Source: Heterodera schachtii
Lineage: Eukaryota; Nematoda; Chromadorea; Rhabditida; Heteroderidae
Direction: 5' to 3'
NCBI GenBank assembly: GCA_023374025.1
Contig: SIJG01000037.1
Span: 926,211 to 990,210 of the forward strand
Length of the DNA: 64,000 nucleotides
Shown: positions 16,058-28,353 of the stretch, piece after piece
Position numbering within the stretch: position 1 is the stretch's first letter
Layout: each line of letters opens with the position of its first letter
Made by a program: the position numbers and the translations under genes
The notes under the pieces: model-generated
The model's database searches: none
What the model was told of the DNA's origin: nothing
Seen by the model: the letters and a program-made list of their open reading frames with translations, nothing else

Positions 16058-17511
16058 TATTCTTCGGTACTTATGTGGTTTACCGCCCATAAAATTTTTT
16101 TTTTTTTGATTGAGTCTTAAAAAGGAAAAAGTGAAGAATACTGACGGGATTGAAAATGTATATAAATTATATACCATTCGACTCCTCTCGGTCTCTAATG
16201 AAAGAATCCGAAAGAATTTTTTGGCGGCAACCAATCCCTGAAGAGTTACAGACCCGGGACTGAAATGGCCAAATGCCTTTGGGACTGAACCGTCCACTGA
16301 CTTAAAACGCATGGAATTGCGACAAAAAACATATCAATCGATTCCTCATCGCCTGTTAATCAAGAATCCGAAGGAATTTTTGGATTTAAAAAAAATTGGC
16401 AAAAGTTATAGGTCCTCAAAACCGGTTCAGTCAAAAAATAACAAAAATTCGTAAAATCTGAAAAATTGAATATCGAGTATTGCGCTAAAAAACCGCCGCA
16501 CACTCGACTACGGCGGCCAGTAGGTGGGGCGAGACTACGGGCTACGGAAGAAGTCCGCGCGTGATCCGCAGGCGGTTGACTGATTGGCGGGGGCCCTTCG
16601 GGCCCCCGCAGTCAACCGCCTGTGGCGCTCGTCAGACTTCTTCCTCCGCCCTCCGTCTCGCCCCACTACTTGCTCCGTCTTCGCATGCTCCCTTTTGCGA
16701 AGTTCAAAAACCTGAAAGTTGTTTAAAAGTGTTTTTGGTTCACCTAAATTATTATTTTAATCAAAGTAATTTTCGGATGTTTTTGAGGGCCTATAACTTT
16801 TTTCATTTTTTTTTTGCTCTAAAATTCTTTCGGATTCGTAATTTAGAAGCCGAGAGGAATCGATTGATATGTTTTTTGTCGCAATTCCATGCGTTTAAGG
16901 CGTTGGACGGTTCAGTCCCAAAGGCATTTGGCCATTTCAGTCCCGGGTCTGTAACTCTTCAGGGATTGGTTGGCGCCAAAAAATTCTTTCGGATTCTTGC
17001 ATTAGAGACCGAGAGGAGTCGATTGGTATATAATTTTTATACATTTTCAATCCCGTCAGTATTCTTCACTTTTACCCTTAAAAAAACTTTCATGGGTTCT
17101 GATGGTTGCTGAACACGAATCCGACCTCCATTTCACCCTATTTCGAACCCAGAACCAAAATTCAAACAATAATTTGAAAAAAAAAATTAAAAAAAAATAT
17201 TCTACTGCGAGAATTAGTTTTATAAAAATCTATTTAATTAAATTGTGTAGTATTAAACGCTATTTACGCAGAATCGTATCTATGCGAATCATCAGCAGTT
17301 ATGCACACCATTTCATGTGTTTGTTATAAAGCTAATTCTCGCAGTAGAATATTTTTTTTTCAAATTACTGTTCGAATTTGGGTTAGGGGTTCGAAATAGG
17401 GTGAAATGGACGTCGGATTCGTGTTCAGCGAGCATCAAAACCCCTGAAAGTTTTTTTAAAGACAATCTAAAAAAAAATTTTTTATGGGCGGTAAACCACA
17501 TAAGTAGTACC
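16058..17511. mobile_element. 1.45-kb foldback element with nested GC-rich hairpin
   Basis: The ends are inverted copies: GGTACTTATGTGGTTTACCG on the left and its complement with three extra bases on the right. The inner arms also pair: 16120-16330 (GACGGGATTGAAAATG, CCCGGGACTGAAATGG) against 16850-17080. At the centre (about 16485-16705) is a different, GC-rich cassette with a hairpin around GGCGGGGGCCC/GGGCCCCCGC. The same cassette lies, inverted, in the element at 51347-52290. No transposase. The duplicated PP2A 3' UTR flanks it. A clean target duplication is not visible, and about 75 bp of the parent sequence is missing at the insertion point. Confidence 0.8.
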
Positions 17512-17782
17512 CAGCAGAAAATAAAAGTCGAAACAAATCAGTAAATTTATTAATTGCCAATTGATGGATGGATATGATGATGATGAGATGACAACTTTTT
17601 GATGGATGTTTTGCGAATGTGTGGGATGTTATTTCCTCTTTTCTCTACTCTCTCCTCCTCACTCTCTTTTGTCTTTTGTTTTGCTCCTCTCTTTTTTTGT
17701 CATTTCGACGTTTTATAAACACGTACACTCACAATCAGTGTACTTTCGTGGGATTTGGCGGATTTCAAAAATCGGTGCGAGG
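17512..17782 (+). repeat. Distal part of the PP2A 3'-flank duplication
   Basis: It matches 13079-13325 (GCAGAAAATAAAAGTCGAAAC through AAATCGGTGCGAGGCA) with small indels, after which the two copies diverge. Together with 15650-16057 it shows that the duplicated block was about 800 bp before the foldback inserted. Confidence 0.85.
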
Positions 17783-18058
17783 CACCGGGAACTTCCCGGT
17801 CCCGGTCAAAATTTGTCAAAACCGGGACCTCGGTACTCAGTTGTCCGTGTTTTGGTCCCGGTCCCGCTTCACTCTACTTTTGACTCGCCCAGCCCCACTA
17901 AATTATTCAGAAAAAAAAAACCAATAAAATGTGCATCATTTTCGATGCTTCCTCCCTTAATTGGGGGCTCCTGTGAAAAGTGCAACACTCAATTTTCTTT
18001 ATCCATGACAACAAACATAACAATAACACACCCACGGAAAAAATGGATCGAATTTTTT

Positions 18059-19800
18059 TTATTTCTGCTTCTGCGCAAGACGGCGGTCACGCTCCTCCGC
18101 AATGGACAGACGGATGCCCTTGGAAGCGGGCAGACTGATCAACGGAGTGGCACCCTTGCCAATGATGAAAACGTTGGTCATCCTGGACAGAAAAAAAGGA
18201 TTATCACTGACGGTTTTTGCTCATTATCGGAAACATGTTTCCTCATTCAATTCTGATCCCGGCTTTAAAAGAGATGGATTATAGTCTAGAAAAACTGAGT
18301 ATTACACAAAAACGGAGACATTTGCCGCCCAATTTTCCATGTCTCACATAATTTGGCTACACAATCCAAGATATATATAGTAACAACCAAAATTTACGGA
18401 ATCTGAGTAAATTTTCGAAAAAAAAAATGCCATATGTATACGGTCATGGAACACAGTTAAGTATTTAGTCAGCGCTTGGGACCAAAAATGTGGTCGGTGT
18501 TTTTGCACAACCAATCCCAAGAAACAAACCGTGTGGCAAATGAGTGACCGGCAGAGTCTTTGATGTGCACAATGTCAAAGGAGCCCGGGTGACGTTCGCG
18601 ATGTCCGACAATGCCCACACGACCAATGTTGTGTCCACCAGTGATCATGCAAATGTTGCCAGCATCAAACTTCACGTAGTCCGTCACTTTGCCAGTGCCA
18701 ATGTCAATCACCACGGTGTCGTCCGCCTAAAAAAACAAATTTGGATGATATTTTGACAATTGCTGGGCAGAATTTGTGAAAATTGGCAATTTTAGACTCG
18801 GAATCCGACCCGGCCCCCCATTTTAGAGCGAATTCTCGGCACTTTCCAATTCAGTGCATACATTCTGATTTTGTGTTAGGTTTTTACTTTTATTGTTTAA
18901 TTACTATTTGTAACTGAATTGGATGCCAATATAGTATTTGGTGGCACCCAAACTCGGTAAAGTCTAAACGGTCAATAAACCTTGATGTGCGGGTCCGGGT
19001 AGCGAATGGTGCGCGCGTCGTGCGTCACAATGTACGGCACTTGCTTGTCACCGACCGCCTGCTTCTTCACCTTGCACAGTTTGTACTGGCCTTCACGACT
19101 TTGGATTCGGTGGATGACAAACCGTCCCTTCACGTCGTACAACAAACGGAACGTTTCGCTGGTCTTTTCAATTGAGATGACATCTGAAATAAAGGGAAAA
19201 AAGTATTTGTGTGGTCTGAATAAACGCCCTTTTCCAAACATAGAAAATTCGTCGGTATTCCTCACAAAATTTGATAAGATTTCGTAAATTGTATGGTATA
19301 CAGAAACTGCAAATCCAATAAAATATGTAGATTTTCTTTCCCGGAAGCCGTGACTCACCCCAACTAATTTTTCAAAATTTCTTGGTAAAGTTTGGGTTAT
19401 AACCAGTCCCCGCACTTTGCCATGCCATTGGATGAAAAAGCTAGCCAGGCTTTTTACAATGTTAATCCCTTTTCGTTTTTGCCAATTTGACACGACCCAA
19501 TTTTCCTAATTCCATTCCACTGCCACCTCGCCACATACCCATGATTCCGCATGGGAAGCGCATTTCAGTGCGAACTTTGCCGTCCACCTTGATCAGCCGT
19601 TGTTTGCAAATCATGCGCGCCTCGTTGTACGACTGGGCGTATTTGAGACGGTTACGCAGGAAGAGAATGAGCGGCAACGACTCGCGCAATTTGTGCGGAC
19701 CGCACATTGGACGGGGCGCAAAAACGCCACCCAATTTGTCCAGCATCCATTTTTTGGGTGCAGCCAATCGCTTCAAATGCTTTTTGGGTCCACGCGCCAT
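18059..19800 (-). CDS. rps-4: 40S ribosomal protein eS4 (RPS4)
   Basis: Four exons on the minus strand, 19800-19539, 19183-18981, 18726-18530 and 18182-18059, join in phase to 261 aa (human 263). It starts [20 protein letters not shown] and keeps the family order: the S4 RNA-binding region ([20 protein letters not shown]), then [14 protein letters not shown] and the KOW-type [15 protein letters not shown], and the end [19 protein letters not shown]. It is a component of the small ribosomal subunit that binds 18S rRNA. A piece of exon 2 has been copied to 15466-15649. Confidence 0.97.
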
Positions 19801-19859
19801 GTTTTTTGGAAGAACAAAATTAAGAAATCAGTAAAATCCTAAATGGGAAATGAGAAAAA

Positions 19860-20277
19860 AAGGAAACGAAAACATAACATTAATACTCCGATGAGAAAAC
19901 CATAGGAGGGATATTTGGTTTTTTTTTTTTAAATTTGTCATTTTGTCGCTAACATCTCGTTGTTACCCGCTCCCTCAATTTCTCAATTGATTTATATGTA
20001 ATTAGTGGAAAATGAAGAAAGTCAGAAAGGAAAGGGGTGTTAAAAAAGCACACTATATATGTACATAAACACATAGACCAAAGCGAAGATACAAATTTAA
20101 AAAAAGAAAACAAAATTGTCAAGGATTGATTGTTGTGTTTAAACAAATGTAAAATTTGACGAATAAACATTTTACTTTTTAACTTTTATTCAAAAGTTTG
20201 CGATAATACACATACACACACAGTCAAAAGCCTAATAGTCATAATAGTCATCCATTCTTTCTTCTTTCGTCGTAAAA
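19860..20277. other. Intergenic, AT-rich, upstream of eS4
   Basis: No gene seen. It should contain the eS4 promoter and the 3' UTR of the 76-aa gene. Confidence 0.5.
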
Positions 20278-21206
20278 TCATCGCATAAAACGCCCGAGTT
20301 GCGCCCATAAGCCAAGGATGAGAGTGGTGTAACAAAGCTGGGTGAAGGGATGCGTCTGAGCCGGAACAACCTGGAGAAACGGAAGAGTTTTGATGGCATT
20401 TCCATAAAACTGAATTGAGATCGGATGTGGGTCGGACATGTGTACGGGTTTTTGCATGTTTGTGACCCGTACCTTTTAGGCCTTAACCCTTACCCGTACA
20501 ACCGGTAAATTGCGGTCTCTTATATTGAATTTGCTTATAACTCAACTCAAACTATGGACGGGGCAGCCCAAATGAAAAAAGGTGAGGACTCTTTAGTCCG
20601 ACAGTTTTTACAGAGGGGAGACTCACCTATGGATAACGTAATTTTAACTTGACCACTTTTACAGTACGCCCCGAAAATTGTAAGCCCTAAAATTACTATA
20701 CCTTGTAGAGAAAACGGTCAAGTGGGTTAGGCTTTTTGAATTTGTGCTTCTGTTGCTGCTCCTAAAAGATAATAATTTAAATGAATAAATCTTTTTGTTT
20801 TGGCATTTGCTTAATACTCCAGTTTTGCCAATTTACAATTCGCATTTATTGCCCGAAATTGGTTTAAATCTACTAATAAAAATGCAACAGCCGTAAATTC
20901 TATAAAGTTCACATGTAACATAAAATACCTAACTTAAAACTTAGAATTCAGCCCAATCAAATGCGAATTTTGAAAAAATTTGTTTTTCGACTTTGTTCGA
21001 GTCCGGGGTTCGAAATTGGTCGAAATGGATGTCATATTCGTGATTAGCGGCCCCGAATATTTCTGGAAACACCGTTTTATATGAAAAAAAATTTATGTGG
21101 CCTAAACTGCATAAGTACCGAAACAAACCTTGTACAAATCTAGCGGCGACATTGGAGCAGCGTTTGTCCCATTGGACGACGCATTCTTACTGGCCAATAA
21201 ACTCAT
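20278..21206 (-). CDS. 76-aa protein with a cyclin-L-like first exon
   Basis: Exons 21206-21129, 20761-20702 and 20370-20278, all phase 0. Exon 1 reads [17 protein letters not shown] and ends LYK before GTTTGTTTC. It is a close copy of cyclin L exon 1 (43880-43791), and the similarity continues about 150 bp upstream of the ATG. Exon 2 is basic (KHKFKKPNPLDRFLYK). Exon 3 encodes a probable membrane helix (FTQLCYTTLILGLWAQLG) and ends GRFMR. The family is not recognised; its size and shape suggest a small tail-anchored membrane protein (inference). Confidence 0.6.
21060..21125. repeat. Fragment of GGTACTT-terminus repeat
   Basis: It reads AATTTATGTGGCCTAAACTG then CATAAGTACC, matching repeat ends at 12030-12063, 30070-30110, 30975-31012 and the tips of the 16058-17511 foldback. 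It lies in intron 1 of the 76-aa gene. Part of a dispersed family, possibly a solo end. Confidence 0.5.
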
Positions 21207-21355
21207 TATTTAATTGAAATGCTTTTGAATCTAAATACTTGAAAACACGTTTTATTAGAAATGGGTACAAAATTCTAACAGTATCGAAATGAATTGGACA
21301 GAAAATGTGAGTGAAAAGGGACAGGCAAAAGAATAGCGGAAACCAGCAAAAAGGG

Positions 21356-22467
21356 GTAATACTGACTTTTACTCATGGACGGTAAAAAAGAAAAAAAAAG
21401 CGGCAATAAATATTTTTATGGATAATTATTGGCGTTCTGTTACTTTTCCTTTTCATCTCTGTTTCTCTCAATTTTATGTACTATCTCTTCATTTTAACAA
21501 TGTAAAAACAACATTTACTTCATCCTGTTTAACTTTTTTTCTGCTTGTTAAATCCACACCAAATTTTGCATAACTATAGAGAAAAAAATTCTACATCGAT
21601 TAATAGGTCAGGTTAATATTAAAATGGGTCAAATAGGAAAGTTTTTGAATAATAAAAAATTTGCATTTCTTTTTCTCTTCTTTTGACGTACTATTTTCAT
21701 GCCTCTAACCAATGAAAAAGCATGAAATTCACAAATGCTAACAATTTTCTCTAAAATGGTATAAAATCACTTTAGCCTTTTAGAATCAATACCAAAAGAA
21801 TAAATTTATAGCATTTTGGTTAAAAACAGCTGCCTAGGACTTGAGTTATAACTTAATGAAAATTTGAAACTCCTACAACTTTTTTCTGAGATGTCACATT
21901 GCTTAGCATTCACTTAGGAAAACGATTCTACTTTTCAAAATCTTTTTTTAGATACCAAATTCGTTGTTTTTTTACGATTCTGAGTTGGACTCAGGGGTTA
22001 TCGGGGCCACTGATCGCGAATATGGGCAAAGGTGTAGAATTGCGGTCCCGACGGAAAATAAACTTAAAAATTTTATTTTGGTTTTTCCTGGGGTGAAAAA
22101 ATGTGCTGATTACGAAACTGAGCTCAGATTTTGTAAAATCACTGATTTTATCTTTGGTTTTTTATCAAGTACTTGATTTTTTCGAAAACTTTAAAAAAAT
22201 TAATCGGGCGTAAAAAACTCATATAGATAATTTGTAGAGCTGAGAAAGAGCTTTCGAATGAGCTATTGAATGTTTGGAGTAAGTTAAGTATTTATTTTTT
22301 ACGGTTTTTTGAAATTTAATTACTGGCCCTTACGAGTCATGTGAGATGGGGTCTGGGGTTCGAGCCCGCTTGGCAGCAGTTTATTTTTTTATGAGAATTG
22401 ATGAAAAATCATAGACAAAATGATGGCTTTTGCAAAATCTGAGTTCATATTCGTGATTAGAACATTT
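21356..22467. other. Intergenic region with no recognised gene
   Basis: AT-rich throughout. Near 22325-22385 there is a box-B-like GGGGTTCGAGCCC without a convincing tRNA fold. Nothing else was seen. Confidence 0.5.
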
Positions 22468-23106
22468 CTAGACCACATTAATTGGCAACAAAATTTCGGA
22501 CGACGACAAAAAATCACTGACACGGAACAGTTCGACGAAGTGCGACTCGCGGAACGTGCTGAACTTGCTCATGTCCACCTCACGGATGTTTCTGGGCGGC
22601 GAACTTCGCAGGTGCTGACGCAGCGGGTCCATCACCTCCAGCATGCCGACGCTGCGCTCAGTGCCGTTGTTGTCGTCGTCGCCGTCGTTGTTGCTGTTGT
22701 CCACGTCCGTGTCGAGCACTTCGTCCGGGAACAGCTTGCGCAACAGGTCGACGGAGACGTGCTTTCTGCTGAACCTGGTCATTCGTTGAGCCTGTGAAAA
22801 CAAAAAAAAAATGGGGAATTTTTTGGACGGAAAAAAATAAAGATTCTGTCGATGCTCCGCACGCACCCGGTTGAACTGCTTGGAAATCATGCCGACCCGC
22901 TTGAAGTCCTTGAACGGGAGTTGTGAGGCGACAATGACGAGTGTGTTAAGTGGCAACTGGTCAAGCGGGAACAAACACTGGTCAAACAAGTCGGAATTTG
23001 TTGATGAACACTGCGCATCCTTGTTTTGTCGCTTCTACAAAATTGAAAAAATTAAAAAACGATAATAATAAACAAATAAAATTTTAATTACCCTTTTATG
23101 GGCCAT
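22468..23106 (-). CDS. Probable F-box protein
   Basis: Exons 23106-23092, 23034-22867 and 22791-22468, in phase, 168 aa. Residues about 30-60 read LPLNTLVIVASQLPFKDFKR followed by VGMISKQFN, which fits an F-box (LP...L..I...L...D..R...VSK.W). After it comes a DVDNSNNDGDDDNNG acidic run and an unassigned C-terminus ending in LLPINVV. An F-box would bind a Skp1-type adaptor in an SCF ubiquitin ligase (family knowledge). It is head to head with the F-box-like gene at 23743, 636 bp apart, so they may share a promoter region. Confidence 0.6.
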
Positions 23107-23742
23107 TTTCGTTTTTTGGTGAAAGTTGTAAATAAAATGGATTGTGTGTGATAATTCCCTGTCTCTTTATAGACAATTCTACAACGAGAAAATTGCATAA
23201 AGAGAAAATTTGTCGTTTTCCAATTTTAGGTTTTTTTTTTTTTTTTTTTTTTGTAATTTCAAGTACCTCCTTTGTAGCCTATGTTTTTCAACTCCCTCGA
23301 GGGGGGGGGGGGCGGGGCTTTATTACAGGGATGTGGAGCTCTAATTCGGTAAAAAAGGATCCCAAATTTCGAATGAATGAACAGTATAAAAGGGAGTAGG
23401 TTCGGTATTTCCGGTCATTCCATTCCAAATAATAAAATTAATTCTTCCTGCATTTTATTGCCGCTGCTGTTCTCCGTCCGTCCGTGCCATCAAATCAAAT
23501 CAAATCAACGGCAGCTGAGCACAGGCAGAAGTGTGCACAAATTGACGACACAACAAACAACAAAACTGGGCATTACACAATCAAAATCTTAATCATCATC
23601 ATCATCATCGGAAGAAGGAGAAGCAAAAGAGACGCAGAAGGAGAAGCCGACAACTGACAAACAGCAGCAACAAACAGAAGCAAAGCGAGCGGAACAACAC
23701 CAGCAACAGGGCGAAGCAGTTCAGGCACCACCGCGGCAACGC

Positions 23743-25499
23743 ATGGAACAAATGTGAGAGAAATTTGGAAAATGTTTTTGAAATTTTTAAAATTTGTTTT
23801 TTAAGGGACACTTTCACCGACCAAATTTGGCTGGACACTTTGGCATGGCTTGGACGTGAAGAGATCGGATGGCACTTTGCGCTGGTCGATGCCCGCTTCG
23901 CCGCCCTGGTGGACACGCAGTTGCAGCAGAGACGTTGGTGCCTGGAGGAGTTGCACATTTGTGAGCGGAGACCGAGAGGGAGCGGCGCCGAAGCGATGGT
24001 ATTGAACAGTGACGGCGCCTTCGTATCGTTGCCATTGGCCATCACACCGATGCCGTACAGTGTCGTCGGCTTCAACGGCACATTCAACATTTGGTGATGG
24101 CCAAATTTCCCCAAAATTTTGAATTTTACTGGCATTTTGATCACCCCACCACATTTTGTGCAGGTATTTGGACGTCCAAGTGATCAATTTCCTGCGCCAA
24201 AGTTACCGCCTCTTCACCACCAACATTTCGCTGCAGTTCAAACATCTGATTACGGAATTTCGCGCTTGGCAAGCGATGGCACGGCACATTTGGCCCCTGT
24301 TGAGGAGAGGAGTCCGCACGCTGGTCAACCTGAAGCGCAAGCAACTGGCACTGTTGCGCAAAACCGTGTCGCCGACCGTCCTCTTCGACTGTCCGAACCT
24401 TGTCGAAATCATCACCCCAGTTTTGCCCGAACGTCCGTCCGCCGACAACACGAATTATGCTTCTGCTGACACATCGGCCCGTGACCTGTACATGTGGCTG
24501 CACATGCCGCGCCCTGACGGTCGTCCGCTGGTGTTCAAATTGACCAAATGGAACAATGGATGGGACCAATTCGTCAACGATTTGTTCTCGGTGGGATTTG
24601 TGGGGTGATTTTGATCGATCGATGGGGACGGATTTTTCAGTTTTTCATTGCTCTTTTTTTTGGCTCTATTCCAGTTCAACGTCCATAAAAATACGACGAT
24701 AAAATAATTTGACAAATGTAATGGGCCACAACTTTTTTTAGAAACATCAAAATTGAACATTCTTGGTGTCATTCGATAGCCCAAAGTGTCCTTTATTAGC
24801 CTGCAAAATCTCAACAAATTTAATTATGTTTCAAAACAATTGTGACCAGAAAACTTCAAAAATGAATTTTTTTTTTTTTTGTACATTTTTAACCATTACT
24901 TTTTGAATTTTGAATTTAATAAATCTACGTAGACTAAAGAGGATTCTTGAAGCTATCGAATGATACCAAGAATGTTCAATTTGGTTGCTTCTGGAAAAAG
25001 TTATGGTGTATTAAAGCTGTCAATGTTTTTACTGTCATGTGAACTGCAAATAGAGTCCCTTTTTTGATCATTATTCTGCAACTGATCTGATCTGATCGCA
25101 TTTCCCCTTCTTTTTCACAGTCATTCACTGCGGCGTCCGTTCCGGTCAACTACATGGTGCTCTGTTCGTTCAACTTCAACTACACCAGGTGTGAAGAAAT
25201 GTTCAACATTGGGACGGAGGAAAAGCTGACGCTGATGAGCAATGTGCATCCAAATCCAGCTGTGGGTGGCGTTGTGTCCAACGTGAAGATTCTGCGCTGT
25301 CCGGCGGAGCTCAGTGATGCGGACATGGTGTCCTGGTTTCGCATGGCGCGCGTGAGCAACGAACGTCACCCAAATTGGGTGACCATTGGCTTCTCGGATG
25401 ACGAAATTGGGTATGAGGGACGAGTCGAGAATCGACAAATTTTTATGTTCGGCTTTTTCTTACGCTTTTCCTTTCGTTTTCAGACCGTTGCCTCGCTGA
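23743..25499 (+). CDS. F-box-like family protein, copy 1
   Basis: Exons 23743-23753, 23806-24093, 24164-24590, 25121-25410 and 25484-25499, in phase, about 343 aa. The N-terminal DQIWLDTLAWLGREEIGWHF followed by ALVDARFAALVDTQLQ resembles an F-box-type fold (D..W...L..L.R..LG...AL...F..LVD). The middle has FLRQSYRLFTTNISL, and the C-terminal domain ends ERHPNWVTIGFSDDEIG then PLPR. The gene at 54844-56137 has the same five-exon layout and phases, and exon 3 is 427 nt in both. I recall this as a large lineage-specific family in cyst nematodes; its function is unknown. Sequence before the ATG is also open (rich in Gln and Lys), so the true start could be earlier. Confidence 0.7.
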
Positions 25500-25804
25500 G
25501 AAGAACTGAGAAGGGGATTGTTTCAAACTGCGGATCAACAGCAGTAGCAGCAGCAGATGAGCCCTAAGCACAATGGACAATCGGATGGAATTATATAATT
25601 TGATCATTATCATTTCATAAATTGTATTTATCCGATCAAATGACTGATTTTTGTCACTGATTTCACTGTGTATACAATTCTGTATGTACATATTGTATTT
25701 GTCTTGTGTAAATGAAGTAAAGCGCCGCTTAACTTGCCTCGATTTGGAGAGATTAGACGACTTTTTGAAAACAGTATAATTTCGTCGGTATTTTTCTTTT
25801 TTAT

Positions 25805-25895
25805 GTGAATCTCTTTTATAGCCCCCCCCCCCTCCATTAAAGCCCAAAGTTGAATAATAGTGCCCCCGGGGTTTTATACTGTCATTGTAATTCGT
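25805..25895. mobile_element. CCCCGGGGGC-core MITE remnant
   Basis: It reads TAGCCCCCCCCCCTCCATTAA, then GTTGAATAATAGTGCCCCCGGGG and TTTTATACTGTC, matching the family at 27528 and 34517 but more decayed. Confidence 0.5.
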
Positions 25896-26223
25896 GCAAT
25901 TTCTCTGAAAAATCGGCGGAGCTGAAATTGTCAAAAAATGTGGGCCAACAAAATTAAACAAGCTGAGGGAGTCGATCCCAAAAACCAAAAAGAAATGTGC
26001 GAATTTTTTTGAAAATTCAGTTTTTCAGACCATACAAAACAACACAAATAAAATTTATATACCAACAATGAATGTGTGTAAATGAAACATCGCTTCGAAT
26101 ACCGTAAATATAATACAATAATACGCACATACAATACATAAACATATGCATGGCTAAACACAGAATTGGATACAATATATATATATACACACAGAATACA
26201 ACTACACCATCATTCAAGCATCT

Positions 26224-27303
26224 TCAATCTTCATCATCACGAATCGTTTCCGGCACTTCAACGCCATGTTCCGCCGCGCTCGGCCGTTTCGTCGTGCTGC
26301 TGCTGGTCCCAAAGAAACTGGCCAATTTGTGCTTGATTTGTTTTGACTTCGGCTTTTTGGGAACAGGCTTCGTCTTCGGCACCACTTCCGCTTCCACGTC
26401 CGCATCTGTTGCGCCCAGCCGTTTGTCCGTTTTGTAGTCGCTTGGCACGGCGGAGATCGTCGATGTGTGCGCGCTTGGTTTCGGCAATTTGTTTTTCCCA
26501 TGCTCCTCCTCCTCAGGCTGGTCATTGTGGTTGTCGTCGTCAGAAGTGTGGCTGTGGCGGCGTTTGCGTTTTTTGCAGCAGCAGCATCGCACAATCAGCA
26601 CAACAACGATGAGCAGGACGATTGCTTGCAATCACTCCGCTGCAGAAAAAAAATGGGTGAAAAATGTGAAATTGCATATTTAAATGCGCTGCTGGAATGA
26701 TGAGTGAAAGCCAGGGGCCCAAAAATGCCGGAATTTCGTGCCATTGCCGACATTCCAAAAACCCTCATTCGCCAGAGTCGGTCCCCCAACGACCCAAAAA
26801 TGCCGGAATTTCGTGCCATTGCCGACATTCCAAAAACCCTCATTCGCCAGAGTCGGTCCCCCAACGACCCAAAAATGCCGGAATTTCGTGCCATTGCCGA
26901 CATTCCAAAAACCCTCATTCGTCATGGTCTCCCTAACGACGAATGGTAAACGGACAAACGCACCCAATGATGATTATCTGCATTCTATGTTCGTCAACAA
27001 AAGCCGGTGCCTTGGTCGTTTTCGATGATGCGCTCAAATTGTTCGTCGTCAGCTTCGGTGTCGTTGTCGTCCTGCTGCTGCTGGCGATGTTTGTCGTCAC
27101 ATTATTGCTAAAAGTGATAGTCGTCTCATTTTGCTGAAAATAAAAAATTTTGTAAAAAAATTGGCATTTTGCCGTCAAAAAATTGTTTACTTTTCCATTT
27201 GTTGCGCGTCAACCGAGCAAAAGCATTCACTGAGCAGCAGCAGAAACGCGACAAAGGCAAATTCCCATTTGAATTTGATGAAAAATGAACGCGACGGCAT
27301 CAT
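26224..27303 (-). CDS. Small type I membrane protein, copy B
   Basis: Exons 27303-27191, 27107-26964 and 26639-26224. Exon 1 opens MMPSRSFFIKFKWEFAF and contains a clear signal peptide ending in CFCSVDAQQME. Exon 2 (144 nt, as in copy A) gives the Thr-rich ectodomain TTTTPKLTTNNLSASS. Exon 3 resumes in the membrane helix IVLLIVVVLIVRCCCC with a basic tail that ends ETIRDDED. Exon 3 has one extra base in GTGATTGCAAGCAATCG compared with copy A, which shifts the frame inside the helix. Copy B therefore reads through only with a one-base correction. Copies A and B point in opposite directions 24 kb apart. Core promoter and intron 2 repeats are shared. Confidence 0.55.
26713..26945 (-). repeat. 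75-bp minisatellite (3 copies) in intron 2 of gene B
   Basis: Three copies with exactly 75 bp spacing (ATGCCGGAATTTCGTGCC at 26725, 26800 and 26875). The same unit and orientation relative to the gene as the nine-copy array in gene A, but more homogeneous. Confidence 0.9.
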
Positions 27304-27369
27304 TTGTTGTTGTAGTTGAAGTTGAAGTTGAAACGAAAAACAAAAATGACGAAAATGAGCACAGAGAAA

Positions 27370-27385
27370 GCCTTTTATATGGGGG
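27370..27385 (-). promoter_or_regulatory. TATA box of gene B
   Basis: On the minus strand CCCCCATATAAAAGGC lies about 70 bp before the start codon and is conserved with gene A. Confidence 0.6.
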
Positions 27386-27527
27386 AGAGAATTTTGCATA
27401 AAATTTTGATGCCTTTTTAACACCAAATAGGTATCCAATTTTCTAAATCTTAATCCGGTAGAATTGAATCCTATAGAATTTTTCGGGTTTGCTGAATACA
27501 AATACGCCATTCATCTCCCCCCCCCCC

Positions 27528-27608
27528 CCCCTCTCGAATAAAGCCCTCCTTTTGAGGGGGGTTGAACAATAGAGCCCCCGTGGGCTCTAATCGAGTAAAT
27601 ACGGTAAT
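27528..27608. mobile_element. CCCCGGGGGC-core MITE between genes B and C
   Basis: It reads CTCGAATAAAGCCCTCCTTTTGAGG, GTTGAACAATAGAGCCCCCG and TGGGCTCTAATCGAGTAAATACGGTAA. The two halves are inverted. It occupies the short divergent region between genes B and C. Confidence 0.65.
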
Positions 27609-27711
27609 TATTTAAAAAAAAATTTCGTCTATACTGACATTTTCCACCACCGTCATTATAAAAGTGGCGTTTCCGCCTCATTTCCCATTCATTTGCCTTA
27701 CAATTGCCACG

Positions 27712-28353
27712 ATGGCTTCCACTATTCCACAAATTGTCATCCGTCTGTTGCTCTTTGCTGTCCTCATTTTGAACTGCTTCGACTGTTGCCATGGGTAAGC
27801 TTCCGGAAGCATTTTACCTCCATTTTTTTTTTTGTTGCTTATTTTTAGTCTTATTTCCCATTTTCAGCCAAATTAAAACGACTGGAAAGTCTCCAAAAAA
27901 AGAAAATGTTTTCCCCAATCTCCCAATTTGGGCCATCATTGCCATCGCAGTTTTAGTTGGGTGAGTTTATCTGCTTTTTGCCGTGCCATTTTCCTCCGTC
28001 TGTCCGTCTTCAATTTGTTCCCCCTTTTCAGCATGATCATCGCAATTGGCATTGTTTGCTGCGTGTGGTGGTGCTGCCTTCGTCAACGATATGTTCGCCG
28101 TTCTGCAACTGATGGGCCCTCCGCGTCACTGAGCGACACCGAAAAGTCAAAGGGCGGCGGATATTCGTCGAAGCCGAGCGGATTTATGATGTCCAAGCTG
28201 CCTTTATGGAAGTCGTCGTCCTCTACGACCAAAATGCCGGACAGTCTCAAGTCGGACATACGACCACCAAGGGCATCATCATCAAAAGCGAAAGACAAGT
28301 CTTCGTCAACCATCCCGGACAGCAAATATGCCATGCTGACGCAGAAGCATTGA
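27712..28353 (+). CDS. Small type I membrane protein, gene C (Cys/Trp-rich juxtamembrane)
   Basis: Exons 27712-27794, 27868-27960 and 28032-28353, in phase, 165 aa. The signal peptide MASTIPQIVIRLLLFAVLIL ends near CFDCCHG. A 20-residue ectodomain (KTTGKSPKKENVFP) follows, then a membrane helix split by the exon 2/3 junction (IWAIIAIAVLVG, MIIAIGIV), then CCVWWCCLRQRYVRR and a Ser/Lys-rich tail ending YAMLTQKH. The three-exon plan, the intron inside the helix with the same phase, and the Cys cluster match genes A and B, although the sequence does not align well. It is head to head with gene B (408 bp). Not recognised as a known family. Confidence 0.75.
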
